From Pisaster brevispinus (taxonomy: Eukaryota > Echinodermata > Asteroidea > Forcipulatida > Asteriidae), in NCBI GenBank assembly GCA_023634235.1, contig JAMKCF010000028.1, positions 2,598,001 to 2,662,000 of the forward strand: a stretch of DNA of 64,000 bases. Direction: 5' to 3'. Below, one piece after another: positions 1 through 11,424 of the stretch. A program made the position numbers and the translations under genes. The notes beneath the pieces are model-generated. The model saw only the letters and a program-made list of their open reading frames with translations, searched no databases and was not told the origin of the DNA. Each line of letters begins with the position of its first letter. Position 1 is the first letter of the stretch.

Positions 1-1256
1 AAATCCATGGTTAGCATCAGACATGTCAGATCATTCATCAGCTGATTCATCATGATCATTCATGGCCTCACTTAAGTTAAAATCATGACATGAAAACTAA
101 GTACTACTAGCCTAACGTAATATACTTTACAGTGGGGCATTAATTTATTTTATTATTATTAATATTGATCTATTTATTTATCTTAGGAATTAAACATATT
201 ACTTTTTGTAATTAAAGTGAACGCGTACACAATCAGTGAGTCTCCAGCATTGACCGTCGTGTATGCGTGTGAACCACGCTGTGTGTGGCAGGAGATTTTG
301 TAGTTATTCAAAATGCCTAACTTCATCGTTCAAATGTAGGCCCTAAGTCCTGATCTTCTGGGGCCCCTCACGGCCTGCGTATTATTTTATTTCTTGCCCT
401 GGGTATCCTTTTGCCAGATTCACACGTAACGACTGCCCTGTATCGGTGTGTTGTGTGATATTAGTGTCCCTTTAGTGTAATGGTATGGTCCAGGTATGTT
501 TTTTACTTTTACTTGGCTTTAAGCATTTCAATCATAATCAACATGTACATCAAGCCAAGGTTTTTTAATCAAGAATATTTATTTTCTAAAGGCAACTTAG
601 ATCCTATGTTTACAGAAAAATGATGAAAAAAGTTGTATTTGTCCCCAATTTTTCATGAGCAAGATGGTCACTATTCATTTCTCATTTCCCACAATTGTTG
701 CTTATTAAGCTGTTAACATATGAACATCTGAAATTATGTGGATAGGTTTTTCATGAATTGATTCATTGATTGATTATAGTTACATATGTTGTGGCATATC
801 ATTTCCTGATGTCACATCTTTGTTCTACGAAAGTTCATACAATTGAGGTTTTTCACTTTGTTAATAATACTTATTTAGTTTGGGTAGCACTTTGCATCTG
901 TGTTTCAAGGGAAATGGGTGTAAACAAATTGATTCATCACTGTTTGCATCGCCATGACAATCGAGCAAACTGCTAGCACAAAATTGGAAAATAAAGAGAG
1001 AGTGTAGAGCACTAGCGCAAAAGGTCACAAAAGCAATGATATGGACATTTGGTTGAGATGATCTAAAAAATTTCAAACAAAATAATTTTCCCTTTTAATC
1101 AAAGGTGCATGTTATAATTTCAGTTCTACAGAATCAAGACAATTGCAAAACTTGTTCTTTGTTTCCCCTTTTTAATCCAAACTGCATGTTAAAACTTCAG
1201 TTATACAGCATCAAGAAATTTAAGTTTCCTGGTCTGCAATTTTCCACTTCCTTTAG
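1..1256. other. Non-coding, intron-like DNA left of the first CTR9 exon
   Basis: AT-rich sequence with no convincing exon. The exons encoding the first ~180 residues of CTR9 should precede the exon at 1257. I do not find them here, so they lie left of the window or are lost. A T/C-rich stretch at 1238-1254 is the polypyrimidine tract of the acceptor ending at 1256. Confidence 0.5.
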
Positions 1257-1346
1257 GAAAAGCTTGTATAACCTTCAATAAGAAAGACTACCGAGGAGCG
1301 TTGGCGTTCTACAAGAAGGCTCTGAGGACAAACCCTAGCTGCCCAG
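1257..1346 (+). CDS. CTR9: CTR9 exon: TPR around [17 protein letters not shown]
   Basis: Phase-0 open exon of 30 codons, beginning [18 protein letters not shown] and ending at TNPSCP plus one base. It matches the first well-known TPR helix pair of CTR9. The acceptor is CTTTAG at 1251-1256 and the donor GTGCAA at 1347. No lesion is visible. The split Ala codon is completed by the exon at 2043. Confidence 0.85.
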
Positions 1347-2042
1347 GTGCAATCTTAATCAGCTGTCTCCAAGTTGTTCCTTTATTGAAGAGAAACTCTT
1401 CAGGGATGAGAAATTTCAGACTTTTGCCCGAGTTGAGACTTTTTACGTCTGCCAATTCAATTCAATATAACATTTATTTCCATTCTTAACAGTGCATAAA
1501 ACAGAATGCAAAAGACAATATTTTGGAGGCACGATCCTCATAAGCCAAGGCTTGTAGTGGAGTGCCTTTAGAAGAAAACAAGAAAAAGAAAGAAAAAAAC
1601 TTAATTAATTAATGAAATAGTTAACTTAGTTAATTAATTATTACAAGACAAAGATGGGGACAAATAATCTGACAAGACAGAAGTTGAGATAAGTAACTAC
1701 TAAAAAAAATGTGAAAACTGCTGGGGAGGAGGCAACTCTGGAGAATATGAAACCAAAGGGATAAAATTATGCTACATATTGGGAGATAAGATACTCTGAA
1801 AATGGCTGTTATTTTCTTCCTAAGAGAACCATTATCTTTGATGTACTTCTCTAGTGCTGAGGGTACAGCTCGTAAAAGCTCCTTGAAATCTAGTGGAAAG
1901 CCATCGTTTCAACATGCCTCCTAGAATTGGGGTCCTAGTTTCAGAACTTTTCATCGGCGATGTCTCTCAGTTGTTACTGGATTCATCTAGTGATCAACGA
2001 CAGTTATTGACATTTTAATATTTTTGATACTATTAAACACAG
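1347..2042. other. CTR9 intron
   Basis: Contains an A-rich, AATTAATT-rich stretch near 1590-1640. A short segment around 1850-1975 recurs in degraded form near 12.1 and 13.1 kb (shared wording: a run ending in AAAAGCTCC, and GATCCTAGTTTCAGA-like text). It is probably an old dispersed repeat. No exon seen. Confidence 0.4.
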
Positions 2043-2299
2043 CTGCTGTTCGCCTTGGCATTGGCCACTGCTTCAATAAGCTAAACAAACCGGAGAAAGC
2101 ACGCCTGGCCTTCTAGCGGGCCCTGGAACTCGATCTGAAGTGTGTGGGCACCATCGTTGGCCTTGCCATCCTAGAAATCGACAGTAAAGCAACAGATTCC
2201 ATACGAACTGGAGTCCAGCTTCTCTCCAGGGCGTACACGATAGACTCCAGCAACCCTATGGTGCTCAACCATCTTGCAAATCGTTTCTTCTTTAAGAAG
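2043..2299 (+). pseudogene. CTR9: CTR9 exon with in-frame TAG
   Basis: Reads AAVRLGIGHCFNKLNKPEKA, then a stop at 2114-2116 where animal CTR9 has Ser (FSRALEL). It continues in the same frame through [35 protein letters not shown] and [11 protein letters not shown]. The acceptor is CACAG and the donor AAG|GTAACG. A single base change in a Ser TCG codon would create the TAG. All flanking residues are conserved, so the call is firm and the stop is the only defect. Confidence 0.8.
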
Positions 2300-2429
2300 G
2301 TAACGTCCCTCAAGAAGCTACTTCCAAACCTCGGCTCAGGCCAAAAGTGCACACTGCTCCAAGATTGATGGCGAAGTCCAAGTCTAGATTTTGAAAAAGC
2401 CCCAAAAGTTGGTTTTCATTTTCAAATTT

Positions 2430-2770
2430 CTATTATCCAATTGCAGGAAAGAATCAAACTCATGGAGTTAAACACATCCCCCATAGTTATTGGTTATGGA
2501 TTATTAATATTGGTCACTGGTTATTGGTTGTTGGTTATCGGTTATGACTCACTTCACGTAACCAGGTTTAATAGTTATACTTTTCAGTATCGAATGATAG
2601 CCAGGTTTAATTTTATCATTGACCAGTTTTAGCACATCACTAATCAGAATGAATTTGTCACTAACAAGGACGAATTTGTCATCGACAAAGCTTTATTTGT
2701 AATTAACCTGGACTAACTCGTCATTAACCAGGATTAATTCATCATTTACCAAGTTTTATTTGTAATTATC
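2430..2770. repeat. Degenerate short tandem repeats in CTR9 intron
   Basis: 2490-2550 is built from variants of GGTTATTGGTTGTTGG. 2630-2770 is built from ~24-bp variants of AATTTGTCATTAACCAGGA. Copies are diverged. No exon. Confidence 0.6.
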
Positions 2771-2773
2771 TAG

Positions 2774-2881
2774 GATTATACGAAGGTGCAACATCTTGCT
2801 CTGCATGCATTCCACGGTACAGACAATGAAGCAACGCAGGCGGAAAGCTGCTACTAACTCACAAGAGCCTTCCATGTACAA
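2774..2881 (+). pseudogene. CTR9: CTR9 exon with in-frame TAA
   Basis: Reads DYTKVQHLALHAFHGTDNEA then TQAESCY, a TAA at 2855-2857, and LTRAFHVQ. Animal CTR9 has Gln at the stop position (SCYQLARSFHVQ), so CAA to TAA explains it. The acceptor is ATCTAG and the donor CAA|GTAAGG. Exon phase agrees with the upstream exon. Confidence 0.8.
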
Positions 2882-2954
2882 GTAAGGATTCCCACCCCAC
2901 TCATGGTTCTCCCCATGTACAAGCCAGCGTATTGTTTGGATTAAGTGCCAAATC

Positions 2955-3372
2955 AAACCCAAATACTAGGGAAAACCCCCTCTCTTTACAATTAAGTGTA
3001 CTAGGTTCTTCTACACTCATTACACAAAACACTTTTTTACATCCCGTCCAAAACATGAAGTGATAATGCTCAAGTGTCTTGCTTAAGGAATGTAAGCAGG
3101 TAAGGACGCAAATATCAAGACCGAGACTCAAATCAAACTCTGGGCCCAATTTCATAGAGCTGCTTAAGCAGAAAATATTGCTTAACATTTTTCTGCTTAG
3201 CAGAAATGAGCAGGATACCAGTCATGGTAGTTTGGCTGGTAATCTTATTCTGGTAAGTATCATTTTGTTGTGCTTAGCTGGTTTTTGTGCTTAAGCAGCT
3301 CTATGAAATTGGGCCCAGATCAGAAACACCAGAGCTTGTGTCTGGTGTGGTTGACTGCTCGGCCAGGACGCG
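2955..3372 (-). repeat. tRNA-Leu-type SINE, minus strand, split by a MITE
   Basis: The block CCCCTCTCTTTACAATTAAG through the TGTCTTGCTTAAGG run matches the copies at 36.48-36.85 and 62.13-62.53 kb in order. Its tRNA-like part is cut by the palindromic MITE at 3142-3316. The other side of the tRNA-like part, ending in CTGCTCGGCCAGGACGC, resumes at 3317-3372. This is a nested insertion read directly from the sequence. Confidence 0.7.
3142..3316. mobile_element. Palindromic MITE, GGGCCCAATTTCAT family
   Basis: Terminal inverted repeats of about 30 bp: the left end is GGGCCCAATTTCATAGAGCT followed by GCTTAAGCA, and the right end is its exact reverse complement. It has no coding capacity. Relatives lie at 6563, 27174, 27482, 35287 and 62942. 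Confidence 0.85.
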
Positions 3373-3429
3373 GCTGCTGAATTCTGACGGATTTATGTGG
3401 ACAATAACCTTCTGCGTTCCTCTCTACAG

Positions 3430-3557
3430 TGACCACGACCAAGCTTTCCAGTACTACTACCATGCAAGCCTCCCAGTTTGCATCCACAGCTAATCGTTTT
3501 GCCGCACTTTGGTTTGGGGCAGATGTACATCCATCGGGGGGAATGTGAGAGTATGCG
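3430..3557 (+). pseudogene. CTR9: CTR9 exon with two frameshifts
   Basis: Three successive frames give the conserved pieces DHDQAFQYYYHA, then QFAST, then FGLGQMYIHRGECESM. These match the CTR9 segment around DYDQAFQYYYQATQFASS and FGLGQMYIYRGD. The acceptor is TCTACAG at 3423-3429 and the probable donor is the GTGAGT near 3561. The phase also disagrees with the preceding exon by one base. Two indels are needed to restore the reading. Confidence 0.75.
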
Positions 3558-3830
3558 AACGTGAGTCAAGAGAATGATTGTAAATCTCTGTAATGTATTA
3601 CTGTAAGGACTCCTGCAGTGTTGTAGTCCAGACCTGGAAGTCTGAGATCGAGACCAGTGACCGAAATCTGAACATCTGAGACCCGGAACTGAGACCAGCC
3701 CTTCCCAGACCGAGACTTTTGCAGACCAAGACTGAGACCACAAAAAGGTCTCAAGATGGTCTCGAGAACAGACCTGCAGGTCTTGAGACCTTCAACACTG
3801 GACTCCTGTAAAACTGGATTTGTCATTTTT

Positions 3831-4130
3831 GTCTCCTGACGATGACTAGAGCAAGCTAGTCGAAACGTTGAGACCAATTAACCAATTAAGAACTCTCTCC
3901 GTGGCAGTGAGGTTAATAACGAGAAGTCCCCTCGATCTGATCCACTATTAAGCTAAAGTTGTAGTCCTGGCCGATTTCCTACCCTCCGCCCAGGTAGTAG
4001 CTAATAAGCTGGACAGTTCTTTTCAGAACTAAGTAATCTCCCGAAGAAGTCTCTCAATTTTTCCGGCAGTAGAATAAAAAGCAAGACCTAGTTCTTTAAG
4101 AACAAATCTACATAGCTAGTAGATATATGT
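3831..4130 (+). repeat. Foldback-family arm (single arm)
   Basis: Matches the right arm of the foldbacks at 47.76-48.08 and 60.69-60.92 kb: GACTAGAGCAAGCTAGTCGA, then a run ending ACCAATTAAGAACTC, GAGAAGTCCCCTCGATC, GGACAGTTCTTTTCAGAACT and GCAAGACCTAGTTCTTTAAG. The left arm is missing, so it cannot form the long hairpin. It resumes after an insertion near 5.47 kb. Confidence 0.75.
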
Positions 4131-5468
4131 AAATGAGGCCCCCTCATTTATGAAATGTTGTTGTTGTATGTTAACCCCATTTAATCCATAGGTCTTATTC
4201 ACTCATTACAAACTCTATTGTTTTGGTAACCCCTGCTGGAAAGTGGACTGTCTATGTTGACCTCTGAACTGGTTGATCCAGTGGTGGGGTTGGTGGGGCC
4301 TAGCATGCTGGCTTCTGTGCTGTTACATCCCACCTACTCCAACAGCTGTTTCTCCATCCCCTCTCCTTTCCAGGTAGGAAAAGTTACTTTGTATTTTTTT
4401 TTTATCTAGTGTTCAACATTTAATAGAAGAAGATAGTGTATAGATAGAGTGGACATATTTTTTGATCAACTTTAAATTGAAGAATTGGCATACACTAACT
4501 TTGAAGTGTTTACAGTTTTTATAAATTGTTCATTATACGATTTAACAGCCTTTTGGTCAGGAGTGAAATTATATGCGTATAAGTTCTCTTCAAACAGGAG
4601 TGTATTCTTAGGATTGTCTTTTGTTCTAGGTTTTCCTTTCGAGTTATAGGATCCATTAATTTTTACTTTACTGTACAGACTTTTATTTAACTTTGAGTAT
4701 TCTAGGAGTACCTACATGTAGATATTGGTTTCATGTTTTAGCCTGTGCCCCCATTTTATTGTATACTATAGGTTATGTAGTGTATGAGATGCATGGCAGG
4801 GTAGCCCCAGCCCTAGGTGGCCATAGGATTAGTAGTGACCACAGTAGGGTAATAACTCTATGCCCTGGGGGCCTGATTTAACATGCAGAAGGCCTGGCTC
4901 TGGCCTGTTGTTTATTTTAGTGGTTTTTATCTCTGTTAAGTTTTTCTTTGCTTGTCTTATGTCTTTCTTTATTTTAGTCTAGTGTAGATAAAGTGACCAG
5001 AGAGAGGGCGGAGAACTGCTCATTCTTATTTATTATAAGAGAGGTTTATTTTTGGGTCTAACAGTAAACCGATTAGCTGCAGTGTTAAATTACCAAGTGT
5101 TTCTTTACAATAGTAAAGTTTCTCATTATTTCTTTTATAGAGATTGTTCATTTGGGGATAAGTTTGCTTTTCATTTTTTTTTGTATCTTTTGTTTTAATT
5201 TATCTATCTTTTATTCTGAATTGAAGTGAGATCAACAATTAAGTGTTTACTTTTTAAACCCTTCAACTTCTTGAACCTTTATGGTTTAGTGTAATGTGAT
5301 TATGGATGGACACATTTTTACAGTAATAGCTGTGAATGTATTTGGTTAGTTGTTTGTTTCTTTAATTAATCAAAGTGCTGTTATATCCCACCAACTCCAA
5401 CAGCTGTTTCTCCATTCCCTCTCCTTTCCAGCCAGAATAAAGTACAGAATAGAGCGCACCCAGCTCAC
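4131..5468. mobile_element. Probable 1.3-kb insertion splitting a foldback tail
   Basis: In the copy at 61.38 kb, AGCTAGTACATATA runs straight into CACATGGTGTTACCGCAAAC. Here AGCTAGTAGATATA stops at about 4130, and CACGTGGTGTTACCGCAAAC resumes at about 5473. The intervening 1.3 kb contains two ~55-bp direct repeats (4318-4374 and 5375-5432, ending CTCTCCTTTCCAG) about 1.06 kb apart, and no long ORF. I cannot name the family. Confidence 0.5.
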
Positions 5469-5560
5469 ATATACACGTGGTGTTACCGCAAACCGAATAT
5501 ACATTTATACCTCACCATGCAAAGCCTCAACAAGTTTATTGTTGAAATTTATTTGTTTAT
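5469..5560 (+). repeat. Continuation of foldback-associated tail
   Basis: The segment from GGTGTTACCGCAAACCGAAT to ATGCAAAGCCTCAACAAG matches 61.39-61.46 kb and partly 48.09-48.13 kb. Confidence 0.65.
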
Positions 5561-5701
5561 TTTTTTCATTTTCTCAAAAAGTTGACATTATTCAGCTGAA
5601 AGTTTCACTGGTGACTTTTATTGTTTCTTTCTTGATTTTTGCCTGTAAATCAGCACTATATGTTGACCAAAACCAAATGCACTCCTCTTGTTTCAAACCA
5701 G

Positions 5702-5908
5702 GCTGCCCAGTGCTTCGAGAAGGTACTGAAAGCCCAACCAGGTAACTATGAGACCATGAAGATTCTTGGGTCTCTCTATGTGACATCCAGTGATGAGACC
5801 AAGAGGGAGACTGCCAAGGGTCACCTTCAGAAGGTCGTCGATCAGTTCCCGGAAGATGTCGAGGCATGGATTGAGTTGGCTCAGATCTTGGAACTCACCG
5901 AAGTACCG
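5702..5908 (+). CDS. CTR9: CTR9 exon: TPR, intact
   Basis: Open 69-codon exon reading [40 protein letters not shown] and [17 protein letters not shown]. It matches the CTR9 TPR block closely without gaps. The acceptor is AAACCAG and the donor CCG|GTATGT. No lesion is visible. It is phase 0 at both ends and joins cleanly to the exon at 6965. Confidence 0.88.
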
Positions 5909-6560
5909 GTATGTTCTTTCACATTTTTAAAAGTTGTTTTTGTCGTCTCGATCGAAGCAGTCCTGTGGCTGTACATGGAATTGTGATCTCTCACCCAGTT
6001 ACTTTGCGAGCACATGCACCCTGCTAGGGCTCGAATTTTACACTGGACAACAGACCCAAGGCCAGTAGTTTTGGTGTCGGGCCAGTAAACTTTTGGCTCG
6101 ACAAGTCATGCGGTCTTGGGTTTTTTTATTTAATATTATTGAAGAATAATACCTCACTATGTAACATCTTGACCCAAAAAGTAATATGTTCAAATGTTGA
6201 CTTTGAGTCTGATAAAATACCTTTCAATTCTACTGAGTACTGACATCATGAACTATACTTAATACCCATGAAGACAAATAAAAATCAATCCTCTCTTACA
6301 TGTCAATAGCGCTTAAGTTCAAATAAATGAAGTTAACTTAAATGCACAGTAAAACTGGGTCAGGAAGGTTTTTCTTATTTTGATTCTGGTCTTGTAACAA
6401 AACATTCTGGTTCAGTAAAAATGTTGAGCCACAAGACGTGTACGTGGTCGTGTGGATTTTTCCCCCAAAGGGAGTGCGTGCACGTGCAGTAACTCTGTGA
6501 GAGCTCATAATTCTATGTACAGTCTCTAATGAGATTGGATACGCATTCCAGCACGTGCTC
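5909..6560. other. CTR9 intron with dispersed-repeat debris
   Basis: 6020-6120 (GGCCAGTAGTTTTGG, GGGCCAGTAAAC) and 6185-6250 (TTCAAATGTTGACTTTGAGT) belong to a dispersed repeat also seen at 14.37-14.50, 15.17-15.36, 28.06-28.24 and 53.37 kb. No exon. Confidence 0.45.
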
Positions 6561-6562
6561 AT

Positions 6563-6727
6563 TCTTCATAAAGCCGTTAAGCAGAAAATTCTGCTTAGCA
6601 AATTTCTTTACTTAGTAAGAGATGAGCAGGGTACCAGTGGCAACAATATAAACTTAATGGAATGTTGGTTCGTAACCTGTTTCTGCTGAGCAAGTTTTTG
6701 TGATTACAGGTTATATGAAATTGGGCC
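6563..6727. mobile_element. Palindromic MITE relative
   Basis: The right end ATATGAAATTGGGCCT and internal CTGCTTAGCAAATTTC, GAGCAGGGTACCAGT and ATATAAACTTAATGGAAT match the family member at 35287. The left terminus is degraded. Confidence 0.65.
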
Positions 6728-6964
6728 TTGGTCTGTTGAGCTGCTGGAACATTCAATGATCTGGTTAACCAGAATGTTCTGGGGATGGGGGTCTAATGGA
6801 TTTCGGGCTCTGTGCCAACGGAAACATTCTTCAAAGCCAAAAACATACCCGACTTTTGAGATGCTCCCGTAACAGTTCTTTTTCTTCAGAATCATTCCAA
6901 CAGATCTGTAATGACTATTCACAAATATTGGCTTGTTTTTGTTTTCTTTTGTAACATGTTTTAG

Positions 6965-7093
6965 GGAGTCCTGACTGCTTATGGCACAGCAACTCGTATT
7001 CTTAAACAAAAGGTCCAGGCAGATGCCCTACCAGAAATTCTGAACAACGTTGGAGCTTTGCATTTTCGTCTTGGCAACCAGCCAGAGGCAAAG
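6965..7093 (+). CDS. CTR9: CTR9 exon: TPR, intact
   Basis: 43 codons reading [38 protein letters not shown] and QPEAK. The acceptor is TTTTAG at 6959-6964 and the donor AAG|GTAGGA. It is fully open and strongly conserved with animal CTR9 ([20 protein letters not shown]). Confidence 0.88.
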
Positions 7094-7735
7094 GTAGGAA
7101 GAAAAAGCGGTAGATCTTCATCATGCTGCTGCCATCTTGGTCATGTTCCCTGTATCCAATAACATTAATGGAATGTGCTATGCATCGTGCATAAAGGAAC
7201 CAGACTATTTCTCCTTCCAGCCTTGGTTTGGTGTTCTTGATATGAATGGGAGACACATCAAGATGGCCGCATTTTGACAAAGGTCTATTTGGCTTGGAAT
7301 TTTTGTATTAAATTCCTTGATATACATCCTGAATCTGACTCTGAATTATAAAGTCTGCAACGCATCCTAATGGAAACATCACACCAACTTTTGTGAAGAA
7401 GACAATCAAGAAGTTTCAGTTGTAGAAGTGGGATGAAAACCCACGTTGTCGGGCGGGGACTGAATACCCAATCCACATGCAAGGCTTTGGTCCGGGAATC
7501 AAATTGGGATCCACAGAGGTGAAAGACAGGGAAGAAACCACTGAGCCCATCCTGACTGCCCTTTACATTAATATTGAAAAAATGTAAAACTTGGAGCGAA
7601 CCAACCTTCAAAAGTTTCAACCCATTTCATGTTTTTTTCTTGTGGGCGTATTTCATCTAAGGACTTCCTTTCTTTCGAAACACAAAGATGTTGTCAATCT
7701 GTCCTTTTTCAAATCTGATTCTTGTTCTCCTGTAG

Positions 7736-7919
7736 TGCTACTACGAAGCCTCTCTCAAGCGTGCCATTTTGAGGCGGAGCATGATGATACGTACTACGGC
7801 GCCATCTCAGTCTTGATGTCTTACAACCTCGCTTGGTCTCTTTGAGAGCATGTTTAAATTCGACAAGGCTGAGAAATTCTATAAAGACGTCCTGAGAAAG
7901 CATCCTAACTACGTTGATT
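7736..7919 (+). pseudogene. CTR9: CTR9 exon with two frameshifts
   Basis: CYYEASLKRA is followed, after a shift, by [20 protein letters not shown]. After a second shift near 7833 comes [19 protein letters not shown] followed by RKHPNYVDC. This is the CTR9 block EAEHDEHYYNAISV onward. The acceptor is CTGTAG and the donor GATT|GTGAG. One extra base after GCTTGG explains the second shift. Confidence 0.78.
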
Positions 7920-8039
7920 GTGAGTTGGTCTTGGTGCCGGGGGGTGGGGGGTGCGGAAATACTGTAAAGGGACACGATTAGAAACAAAAAGTTGTAAATT
8001 ACTTCCTCTTTTTTTTGGTGGGGAGATGAAACAGGTGGG

Positions 8040-8750
8040 TGAATTTAAAATACTATTCCTGAGTCAGCTTATAGAAGGTTAACGATTGTTGATTGATTAT
8101 TGACTTTTGTTTATTATTAAATATTGATTATTAGGTGGTTATATATTGATTATACACTATTGAGTTGTCACAGATTGAGTATTGATTACTTTAACATTGC
8201 AGCTCGAACTTGATTACTTTATTATTGATTACGGAATGAATTGAAAAGGACTATTCCAATAGTCAGCTCATGGAATGTTAATAATTGCTTAATCATTTGT
8301 TATTGACTATTGCTAATTACAGGTGATGTTCTTCCTACTTTAATCTGATTTCCAGTTGTTTTGCCCCCAGAAAAATCAGCAAAACTATTATTAAGTAGCC
8401 TGAACAAAATTCTACAAGCCTAAACATGTACTGTATGTAGGTCAGCCCTTGTACTACTCAAAATTGCCCTGCTTTTTTCCAAGCATCAAGTTTTATGCCT
8501 CTATTTATTTTCAATTATTGCGTGGTTATGTATTGATTATAGGTTGTTGAGTAGTTACTCATTGATTTAGATCACATTAACTTAGCAGCTCTCACTTGAT
8601 CATTTGGTTATTGACTATTGAGTATTGAAAATCAACTATTGATTACTATTGACTTGCCACACAACCTAAGCAATGAACATAACTGCAAGTCTCACTTGTT
8701 CATTGATTATTGCTAATTAGAAATTGATTATCATCGAACAGATGAATATT
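8040..8750. repeat. Degenerate TTGATTATTGA-type repeats in CTR9 intron
   Basis: Dozens of diverged copies of TATTGATTATTGA and GGTGGTTATATATTGATTAT. 8040-8300 and 8500-8720 look like two parallel blocks. No exon. Confidence 0.6.
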
Positions 8751-8760
8751 TTCTTTTTAG

Positions 8761-8858
8761 GCCACTTGCGTCTGGGCTGCGTGGCTCGGGATCCGGGACA
8801 GATCTAGGCATACTAGGAGACATCTGATTGGTTCAAAGAAGCTCTGCAAATCAACCAG
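8761..8858 (+). pseudogene. CTR9: CTR9 exon with two in-frame TAG stops
   Basis: CHLRLGCVARDPGQI, TAG at 8805, AY, TAG at 8814, then ETSDWFKEALQINQ. Animal CTR9 has [20 protein letters not shown] followed by WFKEALQINQ. The middle of the exon has two extra codons as well as the stops. The acceptor is CTTTTTAG and the donor CAG|GTATTG. Confidence 0.78.
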
Positions 8859-9927
<1,069 letters not shown>

Positions 9928-9934
9928 GTACAAC

Positions 9935-10190
9935 GAGTTTGGATATAAAGGGTGTAAGTGGGTATGTTATTGGTGTTAGTAGGAATATGATGGGTGTAAG
10001 TGGGAATTGCATGGGTGTTTCTGGAAATGTTGTGGTCAAGTCGGTATGTTTTGGGTGTTAGAAAGATTGTTACGGGCGTAAGTGGGTGTGTCATGGGTTT
10101 CAGTAGGAAAGGGTGGACCAGATTTTAGTACCAGAGAGGATTATTGCTACAACTACATGACGGTGTTTGGGTTCATTTGGGTGATAATTG
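9935..10190. repeat. G-rich degenerate minisatellite
   Basis: Variants of GGGTGTAAGTGGGTATGTTA at roughly 30-bp spacing, strongly strand-biased for G and T. It directly follows the donor of the preceding CTR9 exon. Confidence 0.6.
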
Positions 10191-10362
10191 GGTGTTTTAA
10201 GGAGTTGTATCATATGGACAGGGATTTCAAATCTGGAATGTTTTATAATTGCATTTGAGGGATTTTGTGGGTACAACTGGAAGCTTAATTTGTGTTTATG
10301 GCAATAGTATTTGTGGGGCAGGGTTTAAAACAGGAACAACTGGGTATAACTGGGTATCATCC

Positions 10363-10510
10363 TGACATTAAACGTCACCAGGACAGAGCCCTGGCCATGT
10401 ACAAACAAGTATTACGCAACGATGGCCGCAACCTGTTTGCAGCCAATGGAATTGGTGCAATTTTTGCAATGAAGGACTACATCCGAGAATCTAAGGACGT
10501 CTTCTCTCAG
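10363..10510 (+). CDS. CTR9: CTR9 exon: TPR, open, acceptor unclear
   Basis: Reads [39 protein letters not shown] and RESKDVFSQ, then donor GTGAGT. This matches CTR9 [18 protein letters not shown] onward. I see no clean AG right before the homology, so the left border is approximate. The frame is open further upstream. Confidence 0.83.
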
Positions 10511-10859
10511 GTGAGTGGGCAACTTATAATAATAATAATAATACTTTATTCAGGCAAATCACAATACATACAAAATATTAAAAATATGAAAACCACCCCT
10601 ATCCCAATATATGGCATGGATTGAAATCAACTGAAAAAACAAACGATAAAAAAAAAACCAAAACAAGGCAAAGAGAGAACACAAAAAGGGGCCACAAAAA
10701 CAAAGGAAAAAGAAACTGGACAACAAACCAGGGAGCAACAGACAGGACAAAAGATGGGCTGCCTAGGAAAAAGACAAAAGTGAAATAAAACACTCACCAA
10801 AGGGGTGTGTCACTCCAACTTCAATGGATTCTGGACTGGCTAGTTGATGCACCTGATAA

Positions 10860-10990
10860 TTTATATATAAACCCCCAACTCCCTTCAGAGATTTACCGCT
10901 CACCTCTCAAAAATGGCCCAGGTTCGATTCCCGACTAAGGCCATAGGTGAGTAGAGTTGTACGTTGGTTCCTTCTATGCCACAAGAATTT
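10860..10990. repeat. Possible SINE remnant
   Basis: Carries a B-box-like GGTTCGATTCC at 10921-10931 but no convincing A box or cloverleaf. A G14 run follows at 11006. Confidence 0.3.
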
Positions 10991-11027
10991 TTCTCTGGTT
11001 GTCCTGGGGGGGGGGGGGGGTTGCAGC

Positions 11028-11301
11028 TGGTCTTCTGTTCAGATGGTAAGAAAACCTCACCTTGTCTCGTTTATTAACATCTCTGGTCGGAGATACATGT
11101 AGTTAGTGCATGGCAAAAAAAATAATGCTGGCTTTATCCACGTCACATTTGGAAAAAAAGCGCGTACTGATTATTGCGTCACTAAAAATTGGCTTCCCAT
11201 TTGCATTGGCAAGAAGTATGAACCGGGCTTTACAAGGGAAAAACAGACAAAGGAAGAAAGATGTAATAATTATTGTGTTAAGAGAACGACAACATTTTGT
11301 T
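11028..11301 (+). repeat. Direct duplication, copy 1 (CTR9 exon end plus intron)
   Basis: Nearly identical to 11413-11681: GTTCAGATGGTAAGAAAACC, ACATCTCTGGTCGGAGATAC, GCGTACTGATTATTGCGTCA. The GTTCAGATG immediately before GTAAG is the end of a CTR9 exon (see 11392), so exon 3' end and intron were copied together. Confidence 0.8.
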
Positions 11302-11395
11302 CCTGTGTTTTTTATCATCATTTTTAATGGTTGCAGCTGGTCTTCTTTCTAATGTTAGCTAAATATTATTTTTTTATGTGTTTATTGTAGAATCA
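11302..11395 (+). repeat. 95-bp segment repeated at 13488-13582
   Basis: TTCCTGTGTTTTTTATCATC through TGTTTATTGTAGAATC occurs again 2.2 kb downstream almost unchanged. Confidence 0.8.
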
Positions 11396-11424
11396 AACAA
11401 TAGAAACAATATATCAGCGCTGTT
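11392..11424 (+). pseudogene. CTR9: CTR9 exon remnant (QYISAVQM)
   Basis: CAATATATCAGCGCTGTTCA followed by GATG encodes QYISAVQM, which matches the CTR9 TPR segment EQKQYISAVQMYENCL. It runs into a consensus donor GTAAGA. The same frame has a TAG just upstream, and the expected preceding residues (ISDVWLNLAHIYVE) are not found. It is the right piece in the right place but truncated. Confidence 0.6.

Noticed and set aside
3836..3866. Hammerhead-ribozyme-like core: CTGACGA, 6-bp stem (GACTAG/CTAGTC), GAAAC
   Set aside because: No stem III or cleavage triplet follows, and the C of CTGACGA is not kept in the related copies at 47.79 and 61.1 kb. Penelope-like elements can carry such ribozymes, so a structure search on the family consensus would settle it.
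5350..5745. 131-codon ORF
   Set aside because: Overlaps repeat sequence and the CTR9 exon in another frame; no conserved features.
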